A stretch of DNA of 64,000 nt from Catellatospora methionotrophica (GTDB taxonomy: Bacteria; Actinomycetota; Actinomycetes; Mycobacteriales; Micromonosporaceae): the NCBI RefSeq assembly GCF_011297335.1, contig NZ_JAAOTJ010000013.1, positions 147,737-211,736 on the forward strand. The letters run 5' to 3'. The notes under the pieces are model-generated. The model was not told where the DNA came from and did not search any database. It saw only the letters and a list, made by a program, of their open reading frames with translations. A program made the position numbers and the translations under genes. The number at the start of each line of letters is the position of its first letter. Positions within the stretch are counted from its first letter, which is position 1. Below are positions 28,249 through 37,382 of the stretch, piece by piece.

Positions 28249-28593
28249 TGCCGTCTCGCTTCCCCGACCGCGACTCCGATAACGACACGTGCCCAGGCGG
28301 TGACTTTCCGCTTTGTACATCGCCTGTACCGCCATCGGGCACGATGCGCGTTATCGGCGAGCGTACGGCACGGCGCACAAGCGCCTGTGACGAACCGTGC
28401 GTGTGCGTCGGCTGGCACGCCGGCGTGCCGATGCTCTCGGGGTTGGCCGAGATTCGGGGGACCTCGGCCGCCCCGAGACCATGGCTGGTGTGACCGTCGC
28501 CACCCGGCGGGGTGCGGCGGCATCGGGCACCCTGCCGCACATGCCGCATTGCCGTTGCGGACGCATGACGCCTGCCCGTAGGGTCCCGGCCTG
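28249..28593. promoter_or_regulatory. 345-bp divergent control region with inverted repeats
   Basis: CCGATAACG at 28276-28284 is matched by CGTTATCGG at 28349-28357, a perfect 9-bp inverted repeat 64 bp apart. Between them GTACA (28315-28319) and TGTAC (28325-28329) form a second small palindrome. These could be regulator sites shared by the AfsR-type gene and the MFS gene. No coding frame is credible here. Confidence 0.4.
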
Positions 28594-29838
28594 ATGCGCA
28601 AGGTGATGGAGTCCGTCGTGCCCGCCCGGCTGGGCAGCAGCTACCGCTGGCTGCTGGCCTCGTCATGGTCGAGCAACCTCGGCGACGGGGTCGCGCTGGC
28701 GGCCGGTCCGCTGCTGGTCACCTCGCTGACCGATGACCCGTTCCTGATCTCGCTGGCCGCCCTGCTGCGCTGGGCCCCGCCGCTGGTGTTCGGGCTGTAC
28801 GCGGGCGTGCTGTCGGACCGGCACGACCGCCGCCGCATCATGATCACGGCGAACGTGGCCCGGGTCGCCGTGCTGGCCGGGCTCGTCGCGGCGCTGCTGG
28901 CCGGGACGCTGTCGGCGACCGGCGCACTGGTGGCGCTGGGCCTGCTGACCGTGTGCGAGGTGTTCGCCGACAACACCGCGGGCACGCTGCCGCCGATGCT
29001 GGTCCGCCGCGACGACCTGGCGCTGGCCAACGCCCGCCTGCAGACCGGCTTCATCACGCTCAACCAGCTGATCGGCCCGCCGATCGGGGCGGCGCTGTTC
29101 GCCGCGGGCACGGCGTGGCCGTTCGCGGCCGAGGTCGTGCTCGTGGCCGCGGGCGTGGTGCTGGTGTCGCGGGTGCGGCTGCCGCTGCGCGAACGCCCGG
29201 ACGTCGAACGCGGCAGCCTGCGGCGTGACGTCGCCGAGGGCTGGCGCTGGACGGTCAACCACGCTGCGGTGCGTACGCTGGTGCTCACGATCTTGATCTT
29301 CAATGTGACGTTCGGGGCGGCCTGGTCCGTGCTCGTGCTCTACGCACAGGACCAGCTGGGACTCGGCGCGATCGGGTTCGGCCTGCTCACCACGGTCTCG
29401 GCGGTCGGCGGCCTGCTCGGCACCGCGCTGTACGGAGCGATCACCAAGCGGGTCAGCCTGGGCAACGTGATGCGGGTCGGCCTGATCATCGAGACGCTGA
29501 CCCACCTCGGCCTGGCCGTGACCACCTCACCGGTGCTGGCCTCGGCCATCTTCTTCGTGTTCGGGGCGCACGCGTTCGTCTGGGGCACCACCTCGGTCAC
29601 CGTGCGCCAGCGGGCCGTGCCCGAGCAGCTGCAGGGCCGGGTGAACAGCCTCAACACCATCTGCGTGTTCGGCGGGCTGGTCGTCGGCTCGGTGATCGGC
29701 GGCGTGCTGGCCACCCACTACGGCGTCACCGCGCCGTTCTGGTTCGCCTTCGCCGGGTCGGCGGCCTTCGTCGTGCTGCTGTGGCGCGAGCTGACCCGCA
29801 TCGCCCACGAGGACGAACCCGTCCCCGCACCCGCCTAG
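28594..29838 (+). CDS. MFS transporter, EntS-like
   Basis: 414 residues from ATG 28594. Twelve helices, with GVLSDRHDRRRIMI as the loop 2-3 signature; the ordering and the DNTAGTLPPMLVRRDDLALANARLQ segment are typical of the enterobactin-exporter-like MFS subgroup. Likely exports a small molecule. Divergent from the second AfsR-type regulator. Its last 4 bp overlap the convergent sigma factor gene. Confidence 0.9.
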   Translation: MRKVMESVVPARLGSSYRWLLASSWSSNLGDGVALAAGPLLVTSLTDDPFLISLAALLRWAPPLVFGLYAGVLSDRHDRRRIMITANVARVAVLAGLVAALLAGTLSATGALVALGLLTVCEVFADNTAGTLPPMLVRRDDLALANARLQTGFITLNQLIGPPIGAALFAAGTAWPFAAEVVLVAAGVVLVSRVRLPLRERPDVERGSLRRDVAEGWRWTVNHAAVRTLVLTILIFNVTFGAAWSVLVLYAQDQLGLGAIGFGLLTTVSAVGGLLGTALYGAITKRVSLGNVMRVGLIIETLTHLGLAVTTSPVLASAIFFVFGAHAFVWGTTSVTVRQRAVPEQLQGRVNSLNTICVFGGLVVGSVIGGVLATHYGVTAPFWFAFAGSAAFVVLLWRELTRIAHEDEPVPAPA

Positions 29839-30857
29839 GGCAGCGAACCGGGCAGGCCGAACCGGGCGAAGTGCTCCGCGCCGATGAACGAGGTGACTGC
29901 CGCGATACGGTCCCCGCGCAGGGTCAGCACGTTGACCGCCCAGGGCAGGTGCGCCCCGTCGGGGCCGGGGAGCAGGTAGCAGCCCACCGCGGGCTGCCCG
30001 TTGGCGCTGACCGGCAGGTGCCGCCAGGAGCCGCACACCAGCGGCACGCGTACGGCGAAGTCGGTGACCGCGGCCAGGCCGTGATACCAGTGCGGCAGCG
30101 GCGGCATGGACCAGGTCACGTCCTCGACCAGCAGCGTGATCAGGGCGTCGGCGTCGCCGCGCTCCAGGGCCCCGGCGAACCGGCCGACCAGGTCCCGCAC
30201 CCGCGCGTCGCCGATCTTGCGCAGGGTCTGCTGCTGGCTGGGGGAGGGGGCCTTGTCGGCGATGACCCGCCGGGCGCGGGCCAGCGCCGAGTTCACCGAG
30301 GTCGCCGACGTGTCCATGATCTCGGCGATCTCGGCGGCCGAGAAGCCCAGCACCTCGAACAGCAGCAGCGCCGCCCGCTGGTTGCCCGGCAGGTGCTGCA
30401 ACGCGGCCACGAACGCCAGCTCGACCGCCTCACGCTGCTCGTAGCGCGCGCCCGGCCCGGCCGGGCCCGCCCCCAGACCCGCGTCGGCGTACGGCCCGAG
30501 CCAGGCGACCTCGGTCAGCGGGGCCTCGCCGAGCACGGCGTGCGCGCTGGACGGCCCGAGATCCATCGGCAGCGCTCGCCGCCCCCGCGCCTGTACCAGG
30601 TCCAGGCAGGTCCGGGTGGCCACGGTGTAGAGCCAGGCCCGCAGCGTGCCGCGCCCGGTGAAGCCGTCCAGCCCCCGCCAGGCCCGCAGCAGCGCGTCCT
30701 GCAGCGCGTCGTCGGCGTCGTGGGCCGAGCCGAGCATCCGGTAGCAGTGCGCGTGCAGCTCCGCCCGCAGCGGCCCGACCAGCCGGGTGAACGCGGCGTC
30801 GTCCCCGCCCCGCGCCCGGACCAGGTCCTCTGTCACGGCGGAGAAAGGTTCGCTCAC
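29835..30857 (-). CDS. ECF sigma factor with C-terminal SnoaL-like domain (SigG/SigJ type)
   Basis: 340 residues. Region 2 contains HAHCYRMLGSAHDADDALQDALLRAWRG and TWLY-like RAWLYTVATRTCLDL; region 4 has LLFEVLGFSAAEIAEIMDTSATSVNSALARAR. From about residue 205 an NTF2/SnoaL-like domain follows, as in mycobacterial SigG/SigJ-type factors that lack a classical anti-sigma and may be controlled by this fused domain. It is divergent from an alpha/beta hydrolase, and the 71-bp gap probably holds both promoters. Confidence 0.92.
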   Translation of the reverse strand: MSEPFSAVTEDLVRARGGDDAAFTRLVGPLRAELHAHCYRMLGSAHDADDALQDALLRAWRGLDGFTGRGTLRAWLYTVATRTCLDLVQARGRRALPMDLGPSSAHAVLGEAPLTEVAWLGPYADAGLGAGPAGPGARYEQREAVELAFVAALQHLPGNQRAALLLFEVLGFSAAEIAEIMDTSATSVNSALARARRVIADKAPSPSQQQTLRKIGDARVRDLVGRFAGALERGDADALITLLVEDVTWSMPPLPHWYHGLAAVTDFAVRVPLVCGSWRHLPVSANGQPAVGCYLLPGPDGAHLPWAVNVLTLRGDRIAAVTSFIGAEHFARFGLPGSLP

Positions 30858-30928
30858 AGCGACGATTGTGCCGCACCGCGCCGGTCACATTCAGGTACTA
30901 GAGCCATCTCACCTGGTAGGGAGACCTG

Positions 30929-31741
30929 ATGAACGACTATTCGACCGGCGAACTGGCGGTGCCCGGAGCCCGGCTGCACTATGAGGTCCGGGGCAGCGGC
31001 CCGCTGCTGGTGCTGATCGGCGCGCCGATGGACGCGCGGGCCTTCACCCCGCTCGCCGAACTGCTCGCGGCCGACCACACGGTGCTCACCACCGACCCGC
31101 GGGGCATCTTCCGCAGCCAGGTCGACGACCGCGACTCCGACGCGACGCCCGAGCAGCGCGGCGACGACCTGGCCCGGCTGATCACCCACCTCGGCGCGGG
31201 CCCGGCCGTGGTGCTGGGCTCCAGCGGCGGGGCGGTCAGCGCGCTGGCCCTGGCCCAGACCCGGCCCGACCTCGTCAGCACCGTGATCGCGCACGAGCCG
31301 CCGCTGGACGAACTGGTGGAGGACCGTGCCGAGCTGCGCGCGCAGACCGACGACATGATCGCCACCTACCTCGCCGGGGACCACCGGGGCGCGTTCGCGC
31401 AGTTCCTGAGGATCGCGAACATCGAGCTGCCGCCGCCGGTGTTCGAGGCCATCGTCGGCGGGGAGCGCGACGAGCAGACGGTCGCCGACGAGCACTTCCA
31501 GTACGCCCACATGCTGCTGCCGACCGTCAGCTTCGTCCCGGACACCGACGCGTTGCGCGGCACGCGGGTGGTCGTCGGCATCGGGGAGGACTCCACCGGC
31601 CAGCTCTGCGACCGCACCTCGCGGGCACTGGCGGCGCGGCTGGGCATCGACCCGACGATGTTCCCCGGTGACCACGTCGGCTTCGCCGGGGACCCGGCGA
31701 AGTTCGCGGTGCGGCTGCGGGAGGTGCTGGCCGCGATCTGA
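30929..31741 (+). CDS. Alpha/beta hydrolase, paralogue of the 14088 gene
   Basis: 270 residues from ATG 30929, preceded by GGGAGA. Core motifs: LLVLIGAPMDARAF, TDPRGIFRS, nucleophile elbow GSSGGAVSAL with Ser99, IAHEPPLDEL, and GDHVGF with the catalytic His. Close to the hydrolase at 14088-14945 in every motif. Divergent from a SigG/SigJ-type sigma factor gene, a pairing that suggests this hydrolase belongs to that factor's regulon. Substrate unknown. Confidence 0.88.
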   Translation: MNDYSTGELAVPGARLHYEVRGSGPLLVLIGAPMDARAFTPLAELLAADHTVLTTDPRGIFRSQVDDRDSDATPEQRGDDLARLITHLGAGPAVVLGSSGGAVSALALAQTRPDLVSTVIAHEPPLDELVEDRAELRAQTDDMIATYLAGDHRGAFAQFLRIANIELPPPVFEAIVGGERDEQTVADEHFQYAHMLLPTVSFVPDTDALRGTRVVVGIGEDSTGQLCDRTSRALAARLGIDPTMFPGDHVGFAGDPAKFAVRLREVLAAI

Positions 31742-31761
31742 AGGTACCGTCGAGAATGGAC

Positions 31762-31796
31762 ACAGGGCCGCCCGGTTTTCAGCCGGACGGCCCTGT
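31762..31796 (+). terminator. Hairpin terminator after the hydrolase gene
   Basis: ACAGGGCCGCCCGG (31762-31775) pairs with CCGGACGGCCCTGT (31783-31796), one mismatch, loop TTTTCAG. Confidence 0.8.
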
Positions 31797-31897
31797 TGTC
31801 GTCCGTGCCGTTCATCCGTTCGTCGGCTCACGACTGTCGAACTGTTGACGTGTTCGTGACGTGTCGGTAACGTTGCCCCCGACGCAGTGCAAGATTT

Positions 31898-31923
31898 CGA
31901 CAAACGAATGTTTAGTTTTGTCG
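31898..31923. promoter_or_regulatory. A/T-rich imperfect palindrome, candidate operator of the glucanase gene
   Basis: CGACAAAC (31898-31905) and GTTTTGTCG (31915-31923) form arms around GAATGTTTA in an otherwise GC-rich region. The size suits a LacI- or GntR-family site. It is not a CebR box. Confidence 0.4.
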
Positions 31924-32205
31924 TTAGCTTGTGCAAGTTCCCTGCAGGCCGCTCACCTGCCGGTGTTCTCCATACGTTCAGGAGAGGCCCGGTATGACGT
32001 CGGCGTTCGTAAACACTGGTCGATCACCTCCGCGTGGTCCGGGCTGAGTCCACGCCCACACCACGTCACCGGTTACACCATGCCTGCAAAACATCAACCG
32101 CCCGGCCCCGCTCACCGTCGCGGCTGATCAGTCACACCCGTTCCACCGCACGCGTGCGGAACCCCCTCCACACGCGGAACCGTCCCTCCGTGACAAAGGA
32201 CAGCC

Positions 32206-35200
32206 ATGAGAACCTCGAATCCGATCAGGGCGGTGGCGACCGCGGTCGCCGCTGCCATGATCGCCACGGCCGGATGGGCAGCGGTCGCGCAAGCGGCCGG
32301 CGGGCCCAACCTCAGCCTCGGCAAATCCACCTCCGCGAGCTCGGTCAACGGCCCCTACGTGACCGGCAACCTCAACGACGGCAACCAGGGCAGCTACTGG
32401 GAGAGTTCCGGCTCCCTGCCGCAGTGGGCGCAGATCGACCTCGGCTCCGCCACCGCCATCGACCAGGTCGTGCTGAAGCTGCCCGCCGGCTGGGGCACCC
32501 GCACCCAGACCCTGGCCGTCCAGGGCAGCACCAACGGCTCCAGCTTCACCGACATCGTCGCGTCGCAGGGCTACACCTTCAACCCGTCGGTCGCCAACAA
32601 CGCGGTGACGATCAACTTCCCGGCGACCTCGCCGCGCTACGTGCGCGTGGCCGTCAGCGCCAACACCGGCTGGGCCGCCGCGCAGCTGTCCGAGCTGGAG
32701 ATCTACGGCACCGCCAGCTCGTCGACCAACCTCGCCCAGGGCCGCCCGACGACCGAGAGCGGCCACGCCGACGTCTACGACGCGGGCCGCACCGTCGACG
32801 GCAACCAGGGCACCTACTGGGAGAGCGTCAACAACTCCTTCCCCGAGTGGGCGACCATCGACCTCGGCGCGGCCGTGGCCGTCAACCGCGTCGTGCTGAA
32901 GCTGCCGACCTCCGGCTGGGGCACCCGCTCGCAGACCCTCGCGGTCCAGGGCAGCACCAACGGCTCGACGTTCACCGACATCGTCGGCTCGGCGTCGTAC
33001 ACCTTCAACCCGGCCGTGGCCGGCAACGCGGTGACGATCAACTTCACCCAGACCACCACCCGGTACGTGCGGATCAACATCACCGCCAACTCCGCGTGGC
33101 CGGCGGGCCAGCTCTCCGAGATCGAGGTGTACGGGCCCGGCACCGGCACCCCCGACACCACCGCCCCGACCGTGCCGTCGAACCTGACCCTCGGCACGTC
33201 CGGCACGACGATCACCCTCAACTGGGGCGCGTCGACCGACTCCGGCGGCAGCGGCCTGGCGGGCTACAACGTCTACCGCAACGGCACCCTCGCCGCGACC
33301 CTCGGCAACGTCACCACCTGGCAGGACACCCAGCCGACCACGGCGACCGTGTCCTACTACGTGCGGGCGCGCGACAACGCGGGCAACATCTCCGCCAACA
33401 GCAACACGGTGACCCGCAACGGCACCTCGCCCGACACCACCGCGCCCAGCGTGCCCGGCACGCTGAGCCACAGCACGTCCGGCACGACGATCACCCTCAA
33501 CTGGGGCGCGTCGACCGACAACTCCGGCGGCAGCGGCCTGGCCGGCTACGACATCTTCCGCAACGGCGCCCTCGCGGCGCAGGTGGGCACTGTTCTGACC
33601 TGGAACGACACCCAGCCCGCCACGGCCACGGTGTCCTACTACGTGCGGGCCCGTGACAACGCCGGCAACACCTCGGGCAACAGCAACACGGTCACCCGCA
33701 CCGGCACCACCACCGATGTCACCGCGCCGAGCATCCCCGGCACGCTGAGCCACAGCACGTCCGGCACGACGATCACCCTCAACTGGGGTGCGTCGACCGA
33801 CACCGGCGGCAGCGGCCTGGCGGGCTACGACATCTTCCGCAACGGCGCGCTGGCCACCCAGGTCGGTGCCGTCACCACCTGGAACGACACCCAGGCCGCC
33901 ACGACGACCGTGCAGTACTACGTGCGGGCGCGCGACAACGCGGGCAACGTCTCCGGCAACAGCAACACCGTCACCCGCACCGGCACCCAGCAGCCCGGCT
34001 GCGTCAACGTCGCGTCCGGCAAGACCATGTCCGCGAACGGGTCCATCTTCACGTTCACCCCGGACAAGGCCAACGACGGGCAGCTCGCCACCTACTGGGA
34101 GGGCGGGGCGCTCCCGGCGACCCTGACCGTGGCGCTGGGCGGCAACCACACCGTCACCCAGGTCAACGTCAAGCTGAACCCGGACTCCTCGTGGGGCACG
34201 CGTACCCAGAACTTCCAGATCCTGGGCCGCGAGCAGTCCTCCTCCACCTACACCAACCTGGTGTCGGCGGCGAGCTACCAGTTCACCCAGGGCAACAACG
34301 TGGTGAGCGTCCCCGTCTCGGCGACCACCGCCGACGTGCGGCTGTCCTTCAACTCCAACACCGGCGCCCCCTCGGGCCAGGTCGCCGAGTTCGAGGTCTG
34401 CGGCACCCCCGCGCCGAACCCTGACCTCACCGTCAGCAACGTGTCGTGGACCCCGTCCTCGCCGAACGAGGCGTCCAGCATCGCGCTGACCGCCACCGTC
34501 AACAACATCGGCGACCTGGCCGCCCCGGCCTCCAAGGTCGGCCTGTACCTCGACGGCGCGCTCAAGGGCACCGTCGACGTCGCCGCCATCGCGGCGGGCG
34601 GCTCGCAGTCGGTCAGCCTGCCGATCGGCAACCTCGGCCAGGGCACGTACGCCGTCAGCGCCCGCGCCGACAACGCCAGCACGGTGACCGAGAAGAACGA
34701 GAACAACAACACCGCCAACGCCGCGAGCAACCTCGTCGTGGCCCAGGCGCCCGGCCCTGACCTGCAGGTCACGGCCATCTCCACCAACCCGGCCAACCCG
34801 GCCGTCGGCGCGGCGGTCAGCTTCACGGTGACCCTCAACAACCGCGGCACCTCGGCCACCGGCGCGACCACGGTCACCCGGGTCACGGTCGGCTCCACCA
34901 CCCTCAACACCAACACCGCCTCGGTCGCCGCGGGCGCCACCGTCAACGTGGCCGTCAACGGCACCTGGACCGCCACTTCCGGCGGCGCGACCATCACGGC
35001 CAGCGCCGACGCGACCAACGTCGTGACTGAGACCAACGAGACCAACAACTCGCGGACCCAGTCGATCGTCGTCGGCCGGGGCGCGGCCGTCCCGTACACC
35101 TCGTACGAGGCCGAGTCCGCCGCCTACCAGGGCGAGCTGCTGCAGACCGACGCCCTGCGCACCTTCGGGCACACCAACTTCGCCACCGAGTCCTCGGGCC

Positions 35201-36816
35201 GCAAGTCGGTGCGTCTGACCAGCCAGGGCCAGTACGTCGAGTTCACCTCGACCAACCAGGCCAACTCGATCGTCGTCCGCAACTCGGTCCCCGACGCCGC
35301 CGGCGGCGGTGGCCAGGACTTCACGATCAGCCTGTACGTCAACGGCACCTTCAACCGCAAACTGACCCTGTCCTCGGTGCACAGCTGGCTCTACGGCACC
35401 ACCGACGACCCCGAGGGCCTGTCCAACACCCCGCAGACGAACGCCCGCCGCCTGTTCGACGAGTCGAACGCGCTGCTGGGCACCTCGTACCCGGCGGGCA
35501 CGAAGTTCAAGCTGCAGCGCGACTCCGGCGACAACGCCTCCTTCTACGTGATCGACATGATCGATCTCGAGCAGGTGGCCGCGCCGCTGAGCAAGCCCGC
35601 CGAGTGCACCTCGATCACCAACTACGGCGCGGTGCCCAACGACGGCCTCGACGACACGGCAGCCATCCAGGCCGCGGTGACCGCCGACCAGAACGGGCAG
35701 ATCAGCTGCGTGTGGATCCCCGAGGGCCAGTGGCGGCAGGAGCAGAAGATCCTGACCGACGACCCGCTGAACCGCGGCACCCACAACCAGGTCGGCATCA
35801 GCAACGTCACCATCAAGGGCGCGGGCATGTGGCACTCCCGCCTCTACACGCTGACCCAGCCGCAGAACGCGGGCGGCATCAACCACCCGCACGAGGGCAA
35901 CTTCGGCTTCGACATCGACAAGAACACCCAGATCTCCGACATCGCGATCTTCGGCTCCGGCCGGATCCGCGGCGGTGACGGCAACGCCGAAGGCGGCGTC
36001 GGCATCAACGGCCGGCTCGGTGTCGGCACGAAGATCACCAATGTCTGGATCGAGCACGCCAACGTCGGTGCCTGGGTCGGCCGCGACTACTCCAACATCC
36101 CCGAGCTGTGGGGACCCGGTGACGGGCTGGAGTTCAGCGGCATGCGCGTGCGCAACACGTACGCCGACGGCATCAACTTCACCAACGGCACCCGCAACTC
36201 CACCGTGTTCAACTCGTCGTTCCGCAACAACGGCGACGACGCGCTCGCGGTCTGGGCCAGCAAGTACGTGAAGGACACCTCGGTCGACATCGGCCACGAC
36301 AACCGCTTCCTCAACAACACGGTGCAGCTGCCGTGGCGGGCGAACGGCATCGCGGTGTACGGCGGCTACGGCAACAAGATCGAGAACAACCTGATCTACG
36401 ACACGATGAACTACCCGGGCATCATGCTGGCGACCGACCACGACCCGATCCCCTTCACGGGTCAGACGCTGATCGCCAACAACGCGCTGTACCGCACGGG
36501 TGGTGCGTTCTGGAACGAGGACCAGGAGTTCGGCGCGATCACGCTGTTCGCGGCGACCGTCGCGATCCCCGGTGTCACGATCCGCGACACCGAGATCTAC
36601 GACTCGACGTACGACGGCATCCAGTTCAAGGCCGGTGAGCTTCCGGGGGTGATCATCACCAACGTGAAGATCGACAAGTCGAACAACGGCGCGGGCATGC
36701 TGGCCATGGCCCAGGCGCGCGGTAGTGCGACGCTGACGAACGTCACCATCACGAACTCGGGTACGGGGAACATCGTCACCCAGCCGGGCTCGACGTTCAC
36801 CTTCTCGGGAAGCTGA
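32206..36816 (+). CDS. Secreted GH87-type alpha-1,3-glucanase (mutanase) with many accessory domains
   Basis: 1536 residues. Signal peptide 1-31. Then two F5/8 type C (discoidin) domains (about 35-305), three near-identical FN3 domains (about 318-595), a third discoidin domain (about 600-735), two CARDB domains (about 740-955), a carbohydrate-binding-like beta domain starting YTSYEAESAAYQGE (about 963-1130), and a right-handed beta-helix catalytic domain beginning ITNYGAVPNDGLDDTAAI. Asp1321 in YADGIN and Asp1344-Asp1345 in NNGDDA have the same 23/24-residue spacing as the catalytic aspartates I recall for characterised GH87 enzymes. It should degrade fungal-wall or biofilm alpha-1,3-glucan outside the cell. 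Confidence 0.85.
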   Translation: MRTSNPIRAVATAVAAAMIATAGWAAVAQAAGGPNLSLGKSTSASSVNGPYVTGNLNDGNQGSYWESSGSLPQWAQIDLGSATAIDQVVLKLPAGWGTRTQTLAVQGSTNGSSFTDIVASQGYTFNPSVANNAVTINFPATSPRYVRVAVSANTGWAAAQLSELEIYGTASSSTNLAQGRPTTESGHADVYDAGRTVDGNQGTYWESVNNSFPEWATIDLGAAVAVNRVVLKLPTSGWGTRSQTLAVQGSTNGSTFTDIVGSASYTFNPAVAGNAVTINFTQTTTRYVRINITANSAWPAGQLSEIEVYGPGTGTPDTTAPTVPSNLTLGTSGTTITLNWGASTDSGGSGLAGYNVYRNGTLAATLGNVTTWQDTQPTTATVSYYVRARDNAGNISANSNTVTRNGTSPDTTAPSVPGTLSHSTSGTTITLNWGASTDNSGGSGLAGYDIFRNGALAAQVGTVLTWNDTQPATATVSYYVRARDNAGNTSGNSNTVTRTGTTTDVTAPSIPGTLSHSTSGTTITLNWGASTDTGGSGLAGYDIFRNGALATQVGAVTTWNDTQAATTTVQYYVRARDNAGNVSGNSNTVTRTGTQQPGCVNVASGKTMSANGSIFTFTPDKANDGQLATYWEGGALPATLTVALGGNHTVTQVNVKLNPDSSWGTRTQNFQILGREQSSSTYTNLVSAASYQFTQGNNVVSVPVSATTADVRLSFNSNTGAPSGQVAEFEVCGTPAPNPDLTVSNVSWTPSSPNEASSIALTATVNNIGDLAAPASKVGLYLDGALKGTVDVAAIAAGGSQSVSLPIGNLGQGTYAVSARADNASTVTEKNENNNTANAASNLVVAQAPGPDLQVTAISTNPANPAVGAAVSFTVTLNNRGTSATGATTVTRVTVGSTTLNTNTASVAAGATVNVAVNGTWTATSGGATITASADATNVVTETNETNNSRTQSIVVGRGAAVPYTSYEAESAAYQGELLQTDALRTFGHTNFATESSGRKSVRLTSQGQYVEFTSTNQANSIVVRNSVPDAAGGGGQDFTISLYVNGTFNRKLTLSSVHSWLYGTTDDPEGLSNTPQTNARRLFDESNALLGTSYPAGTKFKLQRDSGDNASFYVIDMIDLEQVAAPLSKPAECTSITNYGAVPNDGLDDTAAIQAAVTADQNGQISCVWIPEGQWRQEQKILTDDPLNRGTHNQVGISNVTIKGAGMWHSRLYTLTQPQNAGGINHPHEGNFGFDIDKNTQISDIAIFGSGRIRGGDGNAEGGVGINGRLGVGTKITNVWIEHANVGAWVGRDYSNIPELWGPGDGLEFSGMRVRNTYADGINFTNGTRNSTVFNSSFRNNGDDALAVWASKYVKDTSVDIGHDNRFLNNTVQLPWRANGIAVYGGYGNKIENNLIYDTMNYPGIMLATDHDPIPFTGQTLIANNALYRTGGAFWNEDQEFGAITLFAATVAIPGVTIRDTEIYDSTYDGIQFKAGELPGVIITNVKIDKSNNGAGMLAMAQARGSATLTNVTITNSGTGNIVTQPGSTFTFSGS

Positions 36817-36836
36817 GCTGGTCGCTTAGGAACAGT

Positions 36837-36870
36837 GGAGGCCTGCCGGCGACATCGCCGGCAGGCCTCC
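36837..36870 (+). terminator. Very strong terminator after the glucanase gene
   Basis: A perfect 16-bp inverted repeat (36837-36852 and 36855-36870) with almost no loop, starting 20 bp after the stop codon. Confidence 0.85.
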
Positions 36871-37382
36871 ATCCGTCATTCAGGGCTGGCGTCAGGTAGC
36901 TCACCACGGGCAGGCTGGTACTGGGTGTGCCCAACGCTCCGCGCAAGTTGAACGGGGACCGGCGGTGCCCTCGGCTGCGCGGTGGGGCCGCTCGGCGGAG
37001 CGGTTCCGGGAGGGATGCGGGCGGAGATCACTGCTTGTGGTCAAAACCTGGGGTCACACCATACTTTGTGACCTCAAACAGCGATCTTCGCTAAGGCCGC
37101 GCTCCGGAAAGCCGGGCAGAGTGGACAAGCCGGGCACCAAAGGCGGCCCGCCTAGGGGCGAAGCTCCCCATTGCCGCCCACACCATGTGCTCCTGCTGCT
37201 GGTGGCAGGTGAGGTGGCGAGTGCGTGGCCCCCGGCTCGCAACCGCGGACGGCCCGCGCTAGCCACCGATCTCAGGTCGTCGCGCGTGGTGCCGCCTCAC
37301 GTCCCCTTCGGGCGGCAACACGCTGTGTCGTGACCTGCGCGGTTACCGAGCGGGGAAGGTTCGGGCGGGCAGGATCTACGGG
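36871..37382. other. 512-bp intergenic region
   Basis: Contains dispersed palindromic element copy 3 (37025-37087). Open frames here have no ribosome site or family resemblance and look spurious. The promoter for the ion channel gene must lie in the last 100 bp. Confidence 0.5.
37025..37087. repeat. Dispersed palindromic element, copy 3
   Basis: Left arm AGATCACTGCTTGTGGTCA (37025-37043) matches right arm TGACCTCAAACAGCGATCT (37069-37087) with three mismatches. Arms match copies at 25335 and 45536. Confidence 0.75.

Larger units (their letters stand above)
31742..32205. other. 464-bp intergenic region before the GH87 gene
   Basis: Starts with a terminator (31762-31796). An unusually A/T-rich block around 31885-31935 follows, with a candidate operator. 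The rest, up to the start at 32206, contains a likely promoter region but no coding frame I would support. Confidence 0.5.

Noticed and set aside
32128..36441. A 1437-codon open frame on the minus strand, opposite the glucanase gene
   Set aside because: High-GC antisense frames stay open by codon bias. The predicted product is Gly/Val/Arg/Asp low-complexity with no domain, and the plus-strand gene is unambiguous.
36965..37333. A possible 122-residue gene in the gap after the glucanase
   Set aside because: No ribosome site, basic low-complexity product, and it runs through the dispersed palindromic element.
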